Assembly: GCA_902496015.1 (NCBI GenBank)
Contig: CABUZJ010000008.1
Location: 1 to 41,181, forward strand
Direction of reading: 5' to 3'
Length of the DNA stretch: 41,181 nucleotides
Source of the DNA: an uncultured Eubacteriales bacterium
Lineage (GTDB): Bacteria > Bacillota > Clostridia > Christensenellales > UBA1242
Below, in pieces: positions 18,617 through 26,356 of this stretch. The notes beneath the pieces were generated by a model that was not told where the DNA came from, did not search any database, and saw only the letters and a list, made by a program, of their open reading frames with translations. Made by a program: the position numbers and the translations under genes. Numbering within the stretch: the first letter of the stretch is position 1; each line of letters opens with the position of its first letter.

Positions 18617-18994
18617 CTATTTAGGCCTTTTAGCGCCATATTTACTTCTTGCCTGCTTACGGTCTTTAACACCAGCAGTATCAAGAGTTCCACGAACGAT
18701 ATGGTATCTAACACCAGGTAAATCCTTAACACGACCGCCACGAATTAGAACAACACTGTGTTCTTGCAAATTGTGACCAATGCCAGGAATATAAACCGTA
18801 CCTTCCATTCTGTTTGAAAGTTTAACCCTTGCAATTTTTCTTAATGCAGAGTTAGGTTTCTTTGGAGAGGTTGTGGTAACAGACAAACAAACGCCACGCT
18901 TTTGTGGACATTCATCAAGAATAGGTGATTTACTTTTATAAGTTTGTTTAACCCTACCTTTACCATGTCGAATAAGTTGATTAGTGGTTGGCAT
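18617..18994 (-). CDS. rpsL: Ribosomal protein S12
   Basis: Decoding-centre protein of the 30S subunit and target of streptomycin resistance changes. I start it at ATG 18994 (125 residues, MPTTNQLIRHGK), as in the family. An upstream in-frame ATG at 19000 abuts the ribosome site AAGGAGGT (19001-19008), leaving no spacing, whereas 18994 has a proper one. The loops 'SPKKPNSALRK' and 'GGRVKDLPGVRYH' carry the lysines found in streptomycin-sensitive proteins, and the Asp after KK-type loops that is methylthiolated in other bacteria is part of 'VKDLP'. It is the first gene of the str operon, with a clear promoter about 135 bp upstream. Confidence 0.97.
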   Translation of the reverse strand: MPTTNQLIRHGKGRVKQTYKSKSPILDECPQKRGVCLSVTTTSPKKPNSALRKIARVKLSNRMEGTVYIPGIGHNLQEHSVVLIRGGRVKDLPGVRYHIVRGTLDTAGVKDRKQARSKYGAKRPK

Positions 18995-19122
18995 ATTCAT
19001 ACCTCCTTAAAATTTGGCGAATTACCTCTAAAAGCCCCATGAGGAAATTCTTAGAAACCCTTGTTGCCCCTTTGCACACACCCTGAAAGAGAGCAAAAAG
19101 CCCCTAAACATGACTATCATGC
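18995..19122 (-). promoter_or_regulatory. 5' leader of the str operon
   Basis: About 125 nt between the predicted start of transcription (near 19122) and rpsL. It is GC-richer than the surrounding intergenic DNA. It contains a small hairpin (CATGATAGTCATG, 19108-19120) and several G-runs (AGGGGC, CAGGG, AAAGGGGC) able to pair with the C-poor downstream part only loosely. I do not recognise a known riboswitch; an autoregulatory or attenuation role is a guess. Confidence 0.45.
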
Positions 19123-19128
19123 TCAAAC

Positions 19129-19157
19129 ATTGTAACAAATTCAACAAAAATAGTCAA
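19129..19157 (-). promoter_or_regulatory. Sigma-A promoter of the str operon
   Basis: On the minus strand TTGACT (19152-19157), a 17-bp spacer and TACAAT (19129-19134), one mismatch from consensus in each box. It drives rpsL-rpsG-fusA-tuf. Confidence 0.88.
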
Positions 19158-19388
19158 TAACTATTTCAAAACTTTTCAAAATTCTTTTAAATTCTAATTA
19201 AAAATTAAATAAAAATATTTTAATCTATATAAAAATAAGCACATAATGAAAAGCCCTTATTTTATCTAATTTTCAAATTTTGTCAGCATCTCTACACAAA
19301 ATCAATGTTATAAAGCATTTTTATCATTATCAATATCCTATCTTAAAATAATTTTAGTTTAAAATTATATCATAAGGATAATTAACAA

Positions 19389-19682
19389 ATGAAACTGGAA
19401 GAAGTATTAAATAGGATTGGCTATGTTAGAAATAAATCAAACCTATCGGCAAGGAAACTAAGTTTAAGAATGGGCATGAGCCCACAATACATCTCTAAAA
19501 TTGAAGGTGGCTATATAACATTATCTGTTGAAAAACTTTTAGACATATTAGAAATATGTGAATTTCCTATTGAAAGATTTTTCAGTCCTAACATTGAAAG
19601 TTACACTGAAGATAAACAATTAATAAGTTTAATCAATTCGTTACCCATTAATAAAAAGAAAAGCGTTCTAGAATTATTATAA
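19389..19682 (+). CDS. XRE-family HTH transcriptional regulator
   Basis: A 97-residue single-domain regulator. Residues ~8-63 form a helix-turn-helix of the Cro/CI (XRE) type: 'SARKLSLRMGMSPQYISKIEGG' read as two parts, followed by 'LDILEICEFPIERFF'. The remaining ~30 residues are a short helical tail, probably for dimerisation. The start has AAGGAT eight bases upstream. It is followed 41 bp later by an unknown gene on the same strand and probably shares its transcript. Targets are unknown; regulators of this compact kind often control their own operon or a neighbour. Confidence 0.87.
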   Translation: MKLEEVLNRIGYVRNKSNLSARKLSLRMGMSPQYISKIEGGYITLSVEKLLDILEICEFPIERFFSPNIESYTEDKQLISLINSLPINKKKSVLELL

Positions 19683-19723
19683 AATAATTCAAATTGCCAA
19701 TATTTAATTATAAAGGATTTTTA

Positions 19724-20173
19724 ATGAGTAATTATTCTTATTCATTTAACTATTTTTCTTGCATATTAATGGGCGAAGAAAAAATTTGCTCTAATCATGA
19801 ACAAGAATTAGGTAATATTGTATATAAAAAACTTAAAAATTACATTTCAAAAGATGTAACAAATTTTTATTTAATAAATTCTGGCGAATTTATTAATGTC
19901 TGCGAACAAGCCCTTAAAAAACTTTTACAAGAGATTAAAGACATTAAAATTAATGTCTTCAAAATTAACTTCAATCCACTAGTCCCCGCCACCGAATTAT
20001 TTAATAATATTAGTAATTTAAAATATGGCTTAATTTATGCCAATAATTGCAACAATAATTATTTTAATGTTCTAGACGAATTGAATTTATATTGCAACAC
20101 AAATTATTTAACAAATTGCCTGTTTGAAATAGAGCAAGATTATTTTAGTAAAATTTCACATTTTAGTTTATAA
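19724..20173 (+). CDS. Hypothetical protein downstream of the XRE regulator
   Basis: 149 residues, not recognised. I place the start at ATG 19724 because AAAGGA (19712-19717) lies 6 bp before it; a TTG at 19694 would extend the frame by ten residues without a ribosome site. The protein is soluble, rich in Asn, Tyr and Phe, with no signal peptide, membrane helix or metal motif. It alternates short helices ('FINVCEQALKKLLQEIKDI') and beta-like stretches. Base composition matches its surroundings. Co-transcription with the HTH gene suggests a regulator-effector pair, but nothing identifies the effector activity. Confidence 0.6.
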   Translation: MSNYSYSFNYFSCILMGEEKICSNHEQELGNIVYKKLKNYISKDVTNFYLINSGEFINVCEQALKKLLQEIKDIKINVFKINFNPLVPATELFNNISNLKYGLIYANNCNNNYFNVLDELNLYCNTNYLTNCLFEIEQDYFSKISHFSL

Positions 20174-20188
20174 TTAATTAAAATAAAA

Positions 20189-20212
20189 AAACATTGAAAT
20201 TAATCAATGTTT
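20189..20212 (-). terminator. Terminator between convergent genes
   Basis: Perfect 9-bp hairpin AAACATTGA (20189-20197) / TCAATGTTT (20204-20212) with a 6-nt loop. It overlaps the stop codon of the minus-strand operon and runs into TTTTTTTATTTT on that strand. It may also stop the plus-strand pair. Confidence 0.8.
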
Positions 20213-20747
20213 AAGTTGCTTGTTCAATAATTTTTTGGTTTCGTGTTTTCACAAAGCCAATTTTATATTCAATTTTCTTCATTTTTCCAACTTGTGGCAA
20301 AAGTTCAAGAGGCAAAACCTTTTCAATTTTAGATAAAATTTCATTTATCTCTTTTTTTGTTAATTCATAGCAATATGAATATCCCATAGAATTTAATTCT
20401 ACATTTAAAACCTTAGCATATTCTTCAAGTTTAGTATAAGTTGATTGAGCCTTATATTCTTCTATTGCAAAACTAACAAGATCAATTAAATCGCCTTTTT
20501 TTTCAAGGTCGGCATGTTTTGTTAGTTTATATATTCTCTTTTTAAGTTTCCTTGGCAAAACATCAACAATTGCAGAAAATGCGTTAATGAAATCGTAATC
20601 GGTTAAATTTGAATATAATTTTAATATATGTCTAACACTTTCATAGTCGTTTATTCTTCTATTATATTCAAGATTAATAAAATCATCTTCTCTGCCAATC
20701 TCAACCCAACCAATAGTTTTTGCCAAGCCCTCTAAATTTGCGGGCAT
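20211..20747 (-). CDS. Hypothetical protein, third gene of the HicB-like operon
   Basis: 178 residues, mostly helical by composition, not recognised. No signal peptide or membrane helix is present. Conserved-looking patches include 'RRINDYESVRHILKLYSNLTDYDF' (read in parts) and a basic stretch 'LPRKLKKRIYKLTKHADLEKKGDL', which might contact nucleic acid. It begins exactly at the stop of the preceding gene (TAAATG, no gap), so the two are almost certainly translationally coupled and may form a complex. It ends at a strong terminator. Function is unknown. Confidence 0.65.
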   Translation of the reverse strand: MPANLEGLAKTIGWVEIGREDDFINLEYNRRINDYESVRHILKLYSNLTDYDFINAFSAIVDVLPRKLKKRIYKLTKHADLEKKGDLIDLVSFAIEEYKAQSTYTKLEEYAKVLNVELNSMGYSYCYELTKKEINEILSKIEKVLPLELLPQVGKMKKIEYKIGFVKTRNQKIIEQAT

Positions 20748-21443
20748 TTATTCTTCTCCTTTTTGAGCGCTAATTTCAGCATAAGCTTGTTTCTCTATTT
20801 TAGAAACATTATCTAAAATATATTTATGTGCTAAATTAGCAAAATCTTTACTTGAAGAACCTAAAACAAACCCTTCTGCCTTAACCCTTTCTGCTTCAAT
20901 AACCTTGCCAACCAACACTTCTCTTAAAGACTTACGGTCATAATCAAACTTTCTAAATGCAAGTCCACTATCAACTTTTGCATTTTCAGCATCAAATTTT
21001 TCTTCAACTTCTTGCTTTAATTCACCATAAACATCAGTAATCCAACTTTCATTTTCTGCCTTAGGCATGGTGTTATCTAGCACGCTTTTATAAGTTGCAA
21101 CATCATTATCATATTTATATAAAATTCGGTCGCAAATAGTTTTCTCTCGTTTATCTAAGTCAATATTTTCGTAATCATAAAAAGGTAAATCGAATGCTTC
21201 GTCTATTTTACTTACTTGCAGTTTAAAATTAACAGGAATAGAAAGTTGTTCTGGGTTAAGTGTCCAAACATAAACTTTTTTCCTCTGTCCTGTAATAGGC
21301 TTTGCAATATAATAAAATTCTAAATCACGCACAATTCCGTCTTTTCCACTTTGTTCATGTAAACTAGAAACTGGTCTTGCACCTGCAAGAACTAATAATT
21401 CAGTTAATTTTGCAATTTTTTCAGTGTTGTCTTTATAGTCCAT
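20748..21443 (-). CDS. Hypothetical protein, second gene of the HicB-like operon
   Basis: 231 residues, not recognised. The N-terminal half is alpha/beta ('YYIAKPITGQRKKVYVWTL'). The C-terminal half is charged and helical ('EVLVGKVIEAERVKAEGFVLG', 'LAHKYILDNVSKIEKQAYAEI'), suggesting a rod or oligomerisation region. There is no signal peptide, membrane helix or obvious catalytic motif. It starts 12 bp after the HicB-like gene with an AGGAGATTT site and is directly coupled to the next gene. The tight spacing of all three genes argues for one functional unit. Confidence 0.65.
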   Translation of the reverse strand: MDYKDNTEKIAKLTELLVLAGARPVSSLHEQSGKDGIVRDLEFYYIAKPITGQRKKVYVWTLNPEQLSIPVNFKLQVSKIDEAFDLPFYDYENIDLDKREKTICDRILYKYDNDVATYKSVLDNTMPKAENESWITDVYGELKQEVEEKFDAENAKVDSGLAFRKFDYDRKSLREVLVGKVIEAERVKAEGFVLGSSSKDFANLAHKYILDNVSKIEKQAYAEISAQKGEE

Positions 21444-21455
21444 AAATAAAATCTC

Positions 21456-21782
21456 CTATTCAAAAAAATCATGAATAAACCCTTGGAATTTCTGTTCTGC
21501 TTTCTCAATATCTGCAAGTTTAGCTTTACTTTCGGTATCAATAAGTAAAACAGATTTCCTTGAATTTGCTTTTACAACCTCACTATATTTTGTTGGTTGT
21601 GGAATCTCTGCATCAAATTTTATTGACCAATCTATAAAACTTTTCAAATAATTTTTTGCAGACCAAAAAGCCTCTTCCACATTTTCCCCAGAAGCAATAA
21701 TATCTGTGTCTGGTAAAAGCAAAGTTGTGGTTTCATTATCGGCATCATAATAGCAAATGGCAGGATATGCAAATTGTTTCAT
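21456..21782 (-). CDS. HicB-like protein
   Basis: 108 residues resembling the partial RNase H fold of HicB antitoxins. It has 'YPAICYYDADNETTTLLLPDTDIIASGENVEEAF' (read in overlapping parts), matching the HicB pattern of a tyrosine-proline start, 'PD..' strand and 'G.N.EEA' helix, then 'IPQPTKYSE'. The C-terminal 30 residues lack an identifiable ribbon-helix-helix or HTH domain. HicB normally neutralises the HicA mRNA interferase encoded beside it, but neither adjacent gene looks like the ~60-residue HicA. It is therefore an orphan HicB-like protein or part of a different system. AAGGGGG precedes the start, and it leads a three-gene operon. Confidence 0.65.
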   Translation of the reverse strand: MKQFAYPAICYYDADNETTTLLLPDTDIIASGENVEEAFWSAKNYLKSFIDWSIKFDAEIPQPTKYSEVVKANSRKSVLLIDTESKAKLADIEKAEQKFQGFIHDFFE

Positions 21783-21997
21783 AATTCCCCCTTAAATCAA
21801 TATGTTAAATTAATATTATATTAACAAATTTAACGGGGTTTAGCAAACAAATTTGAATATCTTTTCATTTACTAAATTAATTTTAACACACAACCATTAA
21901 TTTGAAAAGATTTTATATAAAAAAATATTAAGTATATTTAATAAAATTAAGTGAAATGATAAAAGTAAAATAAAATTAATTTTTTTTGTAAAAAGGG

Positions 21998-22026
21998 TTG
22001 CAAAATTTAAAAACTTTGTATATAAT
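21998..22026 (+). promoter_or_regulatory. Promoter of tRNA-Asn
   Basis: TTGCAA (21998-22003), a 17-bp spacer and TATAAT (22021-22026), about 40 bp before the tRNA 5' end. Confidence 0.85.
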
Positions 22027-22066
22027 ACTATTATCTTTGGCAATCAAATGTCAAAACAATAAATAT

Positions 22067-22142
22067 TCCTCCTTAGCTCAGCCGGTAGAGCGCTCGACTG
22101 TTAATCGATAGGTCGTTGGTTCGAGTCCAACAGGGGGAGCCA
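22067..22142 (+). tRNA. tRNA-Asn (anticodon GTT)
   Basis: Complete cloverleaf. The acceptor arm TCCTCCT pairs with AGGGGGA (one G-U), the anticodon loop is CTGTTAA with anticodon GTT, the T loop is GGTTCGAGTCC, and CCA is encoded (22140-22142). The first pair of the anticodon stem is a C-U mismatch, common in bacterial tRNA-Asn. It reads AAC/AAU codons. Confidence 0.97.
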
Positions 22143-22148
22143 AATCAG

Positions 22149-22213
22149 TTATATAAGAACAAATGCAAATAATTTTTACTATTTTGAGAGTTGTTTTGCA
22201 TTTTCTTATATAA
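22149..22213. other. Long hairpin directly after tRNA-Asn
   Basis: TTATATAAGAA plus AATGCAAA (22149-22169, with a 2-nt bulge) pairs with TTTGCATTTTCTTATATAA (22195-22213). It has no T-tract, so it is probably a processing or stability structure of the tRNA transcript rather than a terminator. Confidence 0.5.
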
Positions 22214-22287
22214 TACACCAACACGAATTGCACCAAGACGGACGAACTGAAAGAGCTAGAAAGTATTGGAGCAATAAAGACAAAAAT

Positions 22288-22316
22288 AAGCGATGGCAAT
22301 AAGCTATCGCTTTTTT
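22288..22316 (+). terminator. Terminator downstream of tRNA-Asn
   Basis: AAGCGATGGC (22288-22297) pairs with GCTATCGCTT (22303-22312) with one G-U pair and loop AATAA, followed by a T-run. It is the likely end of the tRNA-Asn transcript, about 150 nt past the tRNA. Confidence 0.85.
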
Positions 22317-22324
22317 GTTATTTA

Positions 22325-22472
22325 TATTTGTTTTGTTATCCTTGTCGCCTAAGCCAATAAATAGCACAAGCCTTAAAGGTTCGGTCAAGGTGGAGTTTGC
22401 TTTTTAGCAAAACAACCTTGACAGATTCTTGGATTGTGCTAATCAAATCAAAGCGACAAGGACAAACAAATA
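22325..22472. ncRNA. Large nested hairpin, unassigned structured RNA or element
   Basis: Three stems nest in register. P1 pairs 22325-22348 with 22453-22472 (about 19 bp around a bulge), P2 is AGCACAA (22363-22369) / TTGTGCT (22434-22440), and P3 is TCAAGGT (22385-22391) / ACCTTGA (22415-22421). They are separated by internal loops of 12-15 nt. It resembles a rod with two bubbles. No ORF fits. The strand is undetermined; a 6S-like RNA, another small RNA or a MITE remnant are possible. Confidence 0.45.
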
Positions 22473-22613
22473 TTGTGATTGATTTCAAACTACACCAAAA
22501 TAGTTATCCTTAGAGCCTCAGGGTTTGGGACAGAGTCCCATAAAAAGAAAAAAGCTATTTTGTATCAATAGCTTATTCTTATGTTATAAAGCACATACGA
22601 CCACCTCAGCAAC
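22473..22613. other. Non-coding stretch with small hairpins
   Basis: Contains the perfect hairpin TGGGAC/GTCCCA (22527-22540) and AAGCTATT/AATAGCTT (22552-22559 / 22567-22574). A possible promoter TTGTAT-18-TTATAA precedes the small ORF at 22628. There is no coding signal. Confidence 0.4.
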
Positions 22614-22627
22614 AAAGGAGATAATGA

Positions 22628-22711
22628 ATGCTCGGGGTAGGGTTTAAAATTGGTCTTTCCTCTCACATTGATATATTATATACTCTATTCTTCTTTGTTG
22701 CTTTCGTTTAG
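22628..22711 (+). CDS. Candidate 27-residue hydrophobic small protein
   Basis: ATG 22628 lies 7 bp after a strong AAAGGAG site (22614-22620) and opens a 27-codon frame ending at TAG 22711. The product has a short polar start (MLGVGFKIGLSSHID) and a hydrophobic end (ILYTLFFFVAFV), which could insert into the membrane. Type I toxins and regulatory peptides look like this, but I recognise no family. A competing ATG at 22624 gives only seven codons. The frame is too short for coding statistics, so the ribosome site is the main support. Confidence 0.3.
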   Translation: MLGVGFKIGLSSHIDILYTLFFFVAFV

Positions 22712-22733
22712 TAAGTTATTCATAAATAAATTA

Positions 22734-23168
22734 TTACTCTTTTTTTAAGTCCTGATACCAACTTGGAAGCGTTGGCACTGTTGCTCTTGTTGGAGCAGTT
22801 CTTGGTACTGGAGCTGTTGGAATGGTTGGAGGAATGTCAAACTCTACATTTACATACTCAGACCGAGTATTTTTTATCAACACATTGGTATAAATAATCT
22901 CACCTAGATATTCTCCTCTCGTACTAATAAAAATATTTCTTTCATAATCGAACACGCCTATAGCTTCCCAAGTGGAATAGTCATACAAATAATTATCGCT
23001 TGTATAAGCTATACATTTTGCCTGCGAATTATATAGATGATATGGCAGTATAATTTTTTGTGTATCATCTTGTGTATTTGCATTTTTTGAGCAACCAGTA
23101 AAAACGAAACAAAGCATTATAAGTGGAATTACAAGTAATACACTTAGCTTTATTTTTTTATTTTTCAT
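22734..23168 (-). CDS. Small lipoprotein with proline-rich tail
   Basis: 144 residues. The signal peptide ends in lipobox VFTGC (Cys26), so the protein should be anchored to the outer face of the membrane. The middle part is a short beta-rich domain ('GVFDYERNIFISTRGEYLGEIIYTNV' read in parts). The last ~35 residues repeat P-T-x-P/APTRATVPT and end in SWYQDLKKE, a likely extended wall linker. I recognise no domain family. It is a single gene with a GGAGATTTGTAA ribosome site. No nearby secretion partner is visible. Confidence 0.75.
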   Translation of the reverse strand: MKNKKIKLSVLLVIPLIMLCFVFTGCSKNANTQDDTQKIILPYHLYNSQAKCIAYTSDNYLYDYSTWEAIGVFDYERNIFISTRGEYLGEIIYTNVLIKNTRSEYVNVEFDIPPTIPTAPVPRTAPTRATVPTLPSWYQDLKKE

Positions 23169-23332
23169 TTACAAATCTCCAATATATAATAAAGTATATC
23201 ATAAATGTGTTTTTATTGCAACAATATTTAATGTTATTAAATATTTTATTTAACATTGGATATAATTATATTGTGTTGCAAATATAGTAAAAGCTCCTAA
23301 ATTGATAAAATTATATATATAAGGAGCTTGGT

Positions 23333-23507
23333 ATTTATGGAATATTTGTTGTAGCTGTATACCTTTATGATTTACCAGACGGAAACAAAAAGATAACTTT
23401 TGTTTTATCAGTAGATGGCACTCCAACGGAGATAACAGAAGATATTTTAAACTCTGTTGAAAATAATTCTGTTCTTATTCTAAAAGAATTGGGGAGCCAA
23501 TGTTGAT
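23333..23507 (+). pseudogene. Frame-broken small coding remnant
   Basis: A ribosome site AAGGAG (23321-23326) is followed by ATG 23337, whose frame stops after five codons. The neighbouring frame reads 'GIFVVAVYLYDLPDGNKKIT...' from about 23339 until a stop at 23465. At an A-run (23459-23464) the frame shifts again and continues 'NSVLILKELGSQC' to TGA 23507. A terminator follows at once. Three frames reading sensible protein between a ribosome site and a terminator point to a decayed gene. The family is not recognised. Confidence 0.3.
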
Positions 23508-23510
23508 GAG

Positions 23511-23536
23511 GCGGACAGATTTGTCTGCCTTTTTTG
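23511..23536 (+). terminator. Terminator after the decayed fragment
   Basis: GGCGGACA (23511-23518) pairs with TGTCTGCC (23523-23530, one G-U), followed by TTTTTT: a textbook plus-strand terminator left behind by the broken gene. Confidence 0.88.
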
Positions 23537-23773
23537 CTGTTTAATTAAAGTTTTATAACTATTTTATTATTAAATTAATTTAATATTATTTCTTTTTATT
23601 TTACATTTATTAATTAAAAAATCATAATTATTTTTTGTTTTAGTATTATTGTTTTTTAATTAAAAACCATTTTGAAATTAATTAAATAATTATTTTGAAA
23701 CTTTTAATAGAATAATACTTTTACATATTAAAATAAAAGTATATTTTTATAAACTTATTTGCAAATTAATAAT

Positions 23774-26176
23774 ATGAAATATAATGCTTTGAAATTCATT
23801 ATTATAGTCTTTTTCTTTAACTTATTTTTCATTGCAAATTTAATAAATATAAATCATTTTAATTGTATAGCAATGAATCTAAATAATGTTAATCAATTTG
23901 AACAACCTATATCAATAAATGAAACTAATTTCCCAGATGTTAATTTTAGAAAATGGCTAACAAATAGCAACAATTTAAATGGATCAGGTGCAGATGGCAT
24001 TTTTACTATTGATGAAATTGCAACGATTGAAGAAATATATATTAAAGCAGATGTAAATAACCTAATTTCATCATTGAAAGGTATAGAATTTTTTACTAAT
24101 TTAAAAGACTTAATAATAACTAATAATGCCCTTTCATCTTTAGATTTATCAAATAACATCAATTTAGAATATGTTAATTGTTCTTACAATAAACTCACTA
24201 ATTTAAACACAAATAATCTTTTAAAATTACAAACATTATTTTGTGAATTTAATTATTTAACTTCACTTGATTTAAGTGATAACACAGAACTAACTACTCT
24301 TTATTGCAGGCATAATTTATTAGATAAATTAAATTTGAATAACAATCAAAAATTGATTTTTATTGAAACATTCGACAACTTAATAACTGATATAGATATA
24401 TCAATGTTAAGTAATTTGCAATTTATTCATATTGACCACAATAAACTAACAGAATTTGATATAAGCAACAACTTGAACCTAGTTGATGGCGGTTTTGTTG
24501 TAAGAAATAATGATTTAAGAGAATTAATTCTTCCTAATATTGAAAACTTCACAATTTACTATGATGACTTTGCAGAACAAAACCCAATTTTAGGATATGA
24601 CAGATTAACATGGTATTTAGATAAAAGTTACACAAACGAAGTTACAAGTGATGTTATTGCACAAGGTCAAACATTATATGGTAAAAGAATAGCAAATGAT
24701 TATACAATTAACTTTTCATCAAATGGCGGTATAAATTCTCCACAACCAATAAAAACACAATATAATAAACAAACTGCTCTACCACTAGTTGAGCCAACAA
24801 GAATAGGATATAAATTTAAAGGTTGGAGCCCTGAATTTGAAAATACAAAAATATATTTATCAGGGGAAACAGTCACCAATCTAGCAGGGAAAACTCAGGG
24901 AGAAAATATAACTCTTTACGCACAATGGGAACCAATTAAATATATTATTTCTTTTAATCCAAACAACCCTAATGCAACAGGAAATATGGAAGATATTGTT
25001 GCTGAATACGGCAACTCTATAATTTTACCTTCTAATAAATTTAGCCAAGAAAAATACGATTTCATTGGTTGGTCGTTAACGCCAAATGGCCCTGTAAAAT
25101 ATGCAGATCTTCAATCTGTATTAAATCTTGCAAATAATGAAAATCAAACCATAACGCTTTATGCCGTTTGGGAGTTAAATTCACACGAAACACAAAAACC
25201 ATATATTTTGCAATTAGAAAATTTATTAAACGAATTTTCATCTACCCCATATTATACAGAAGATTGGAATAGATTACTCGCTTACTATATAAATGCAAAA
25301 GAAAATGTTGCAAATTCAAACAAAAACACAAATAAAATGGCATCTATAATTGAAACTTTTAAAAAAAATAGTCAGTTAATACTATCAGAAAATAACCGCA
25401 TAAATGAAATTGTGAATGGTTGGGAAAGCGAATTTAATGTAATTATAAATTTAACAAAAAATCCCCCGTTCCCTTTAAATTTCGGTAAAAATTTATTGCT
25501 AAACTTAGAAAATGCTTTGGTTAAAAGTGAACTTGCCAACTTAAAAAGTTATTCAACTTTAACAAACATTGATAATTTAACAGATGCATCAATAAAAGCA
25601 AAAGAAATAATAAAAGATAAAATACAGCAATTAAATTTTGCTAAAAATTCTTTGATTTGGCTAGCCAATGCTGAAGATTATTATGATATACCATTAGTAA
25701 ATATAAATTCAAGTATGGTAAATTCATACAATGATTTATATATGTCATATTTTTCATTAACTGAGCAAGAAAACAAATTCATAGATAACACAATTTTAGA
25801 AAAAGTTACCGAACGCCTTGTAATAAGTTCTTATAAAAAAGATTCACTTTTAAAACTTGAAAATGATTTTAATAAATATTTAAAAACTAATTATTATGAA
25901 AGCGATTGGCAAAAAATGGAAACTATTTATAATAGTGCCATAGCAAAAATTGAAACATCTAAAAGCGTAATAGAAATTGATGAAGAACTTTTATTTGCAA
26001 CAAAAGAAATGGATAATGTTTTAACAATAAATGAAAAACCATTATCTTCAAACTCTGCAACATTAAAAAACACATTAATAATTTTAATCAGTGCATTTTT
26101 AATTTTGTTAATAACATTAATAATTTATCTAACAATTAAAAAATATAGAAAAAGTAAAATTGTTAAACATAAATAA
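23774..26176 (+). CDS. Leucine-rich-repeat surface protein with InlB-type repeats
   Basis: An 800-residue exported, membrane-anchored protein (numbering from ATG 23774; a TTG at 23759 has no better ribosome site, and neither does the ATG). Residues ~5-35 are a signal peptide. Residues ~50-290 hold about eight leucine-rich repeats with the LxxLxLSNNxxL pattern and Asn ladders. Two Listeria-Bacteroides/InlB B-repeats follow (about 310-390 and 390-470; 'TRIGYKFKGWSPEF', 'KYDFIGWSLTPNG', each ending YAxWE). The next ~290 residues are helical FIVAR-like segments. Residues ~765-790 form a C-terminal membrane helix followed by a basic tail, and there is no LPXTG. The plan is that of adhesins or binding proteins. 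It is a single gene after a long AT-rich gap. Confidence 0.85.
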   Translation: MKYNALKFIIIVFFFNLFFIANLININHFNCIAMNLNNVNQFEQPISINETNFPDVNFRKWLTNSNNLNGSGADGIFTIDEIATIEEIYIKADVNNLISSLKGIEFFTNLKDLIITNNALSSLDLSNNINLEYVNCSYNKLTNLNTNNLLKLQTLFCEFNYLTSLDLSDNTELTTLYCRHNLLDKLNLNNNQKLIFIETFDNLITDIDISMLSNLQFIHIDHNKLTEFDISNNLNLVDGGFVVRNNDLRELILPNIENFTIYYDDFAEQNPILGYDRLTWYLDKSYTNEVTSDVIAQGQTLYGKRIANDYTINFSSNGGINSPQPIKTQYNKQTALPLVEPTRIGYKFKGWSPEFENTKIYLSGETVTNLAGKTQGENITLYAQWEPIKYIISFNPNNPNATGNMEDIVAEYGNSIILPSNKFSQEKYDFIGWSLTPNGPVKYADLQSVLNLANNENQTITLYAVWELNSHETQKPYILQLENLLNEFSSTPYYTEDWNRLLAYYINAKENVANSNKNTNKMASIIETFKKNSQLILSENNRINEIVNGWESEFNVIINLTKNPPFPLNFGKNLLLNLENALVKSELANLKSYSTLTNIDNLTDASIKAKEIIKDKIQQLNFAKNSLIWLANAEDYYDIPLVNINSSMVNSYNDLYMSYFSLTEQENKFIDNTILEKVTERLVISSYKKDSLLKLENDFNKYLKTNYYESDWQKMETIYNSAIAKIETSKSVIEIDEELLFATKEMDNVLTINEKPLSSNSATLKNTLIILISAFLILLITLIIYLTIKKYRKSKIVKHK

Positions 26177-26356
26177 TTTTTCTAAGAAATTAAAATTATA
26201 TTAACAAACTTATAAATCAATTTTTATTCTAAATATCTAAAATTATTTTTTAATCTCAATTAAAATAATCCAAATAAACTAAATTTTATTAAAATATGTA
26301 ATATTTAATTGATATTAAACTCACCAGTTTTATTATTAACAAATAAATAAATTTTG

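Larger units (their letters stand above)
23169..23758. other. Intergenic region with a decayed coding fragment
   Basis: Very AT-rich 590-bp gap. It holds the remnant at 23321-23507 and its terminator at 23511-23536. The rest (23540-23758) is 80% or more A/T by eye, and I see no structure apart from promoter-like AT runs before the LRR gene. Confidence 0.5.

Noticed and set aside
21456..21782. Complete HicAB toxin-antitoxin system
   Set aside because: No HicA-sized gene with the dsRNA-binding-like fold lies on either side.
22078..22299. 73-residue minus-strand ORF across tRNA-Asn
   Set aside because: 'VGLEPTTYRLTVERS' is again a tRNA antisense artefact; there is no ribosome site.
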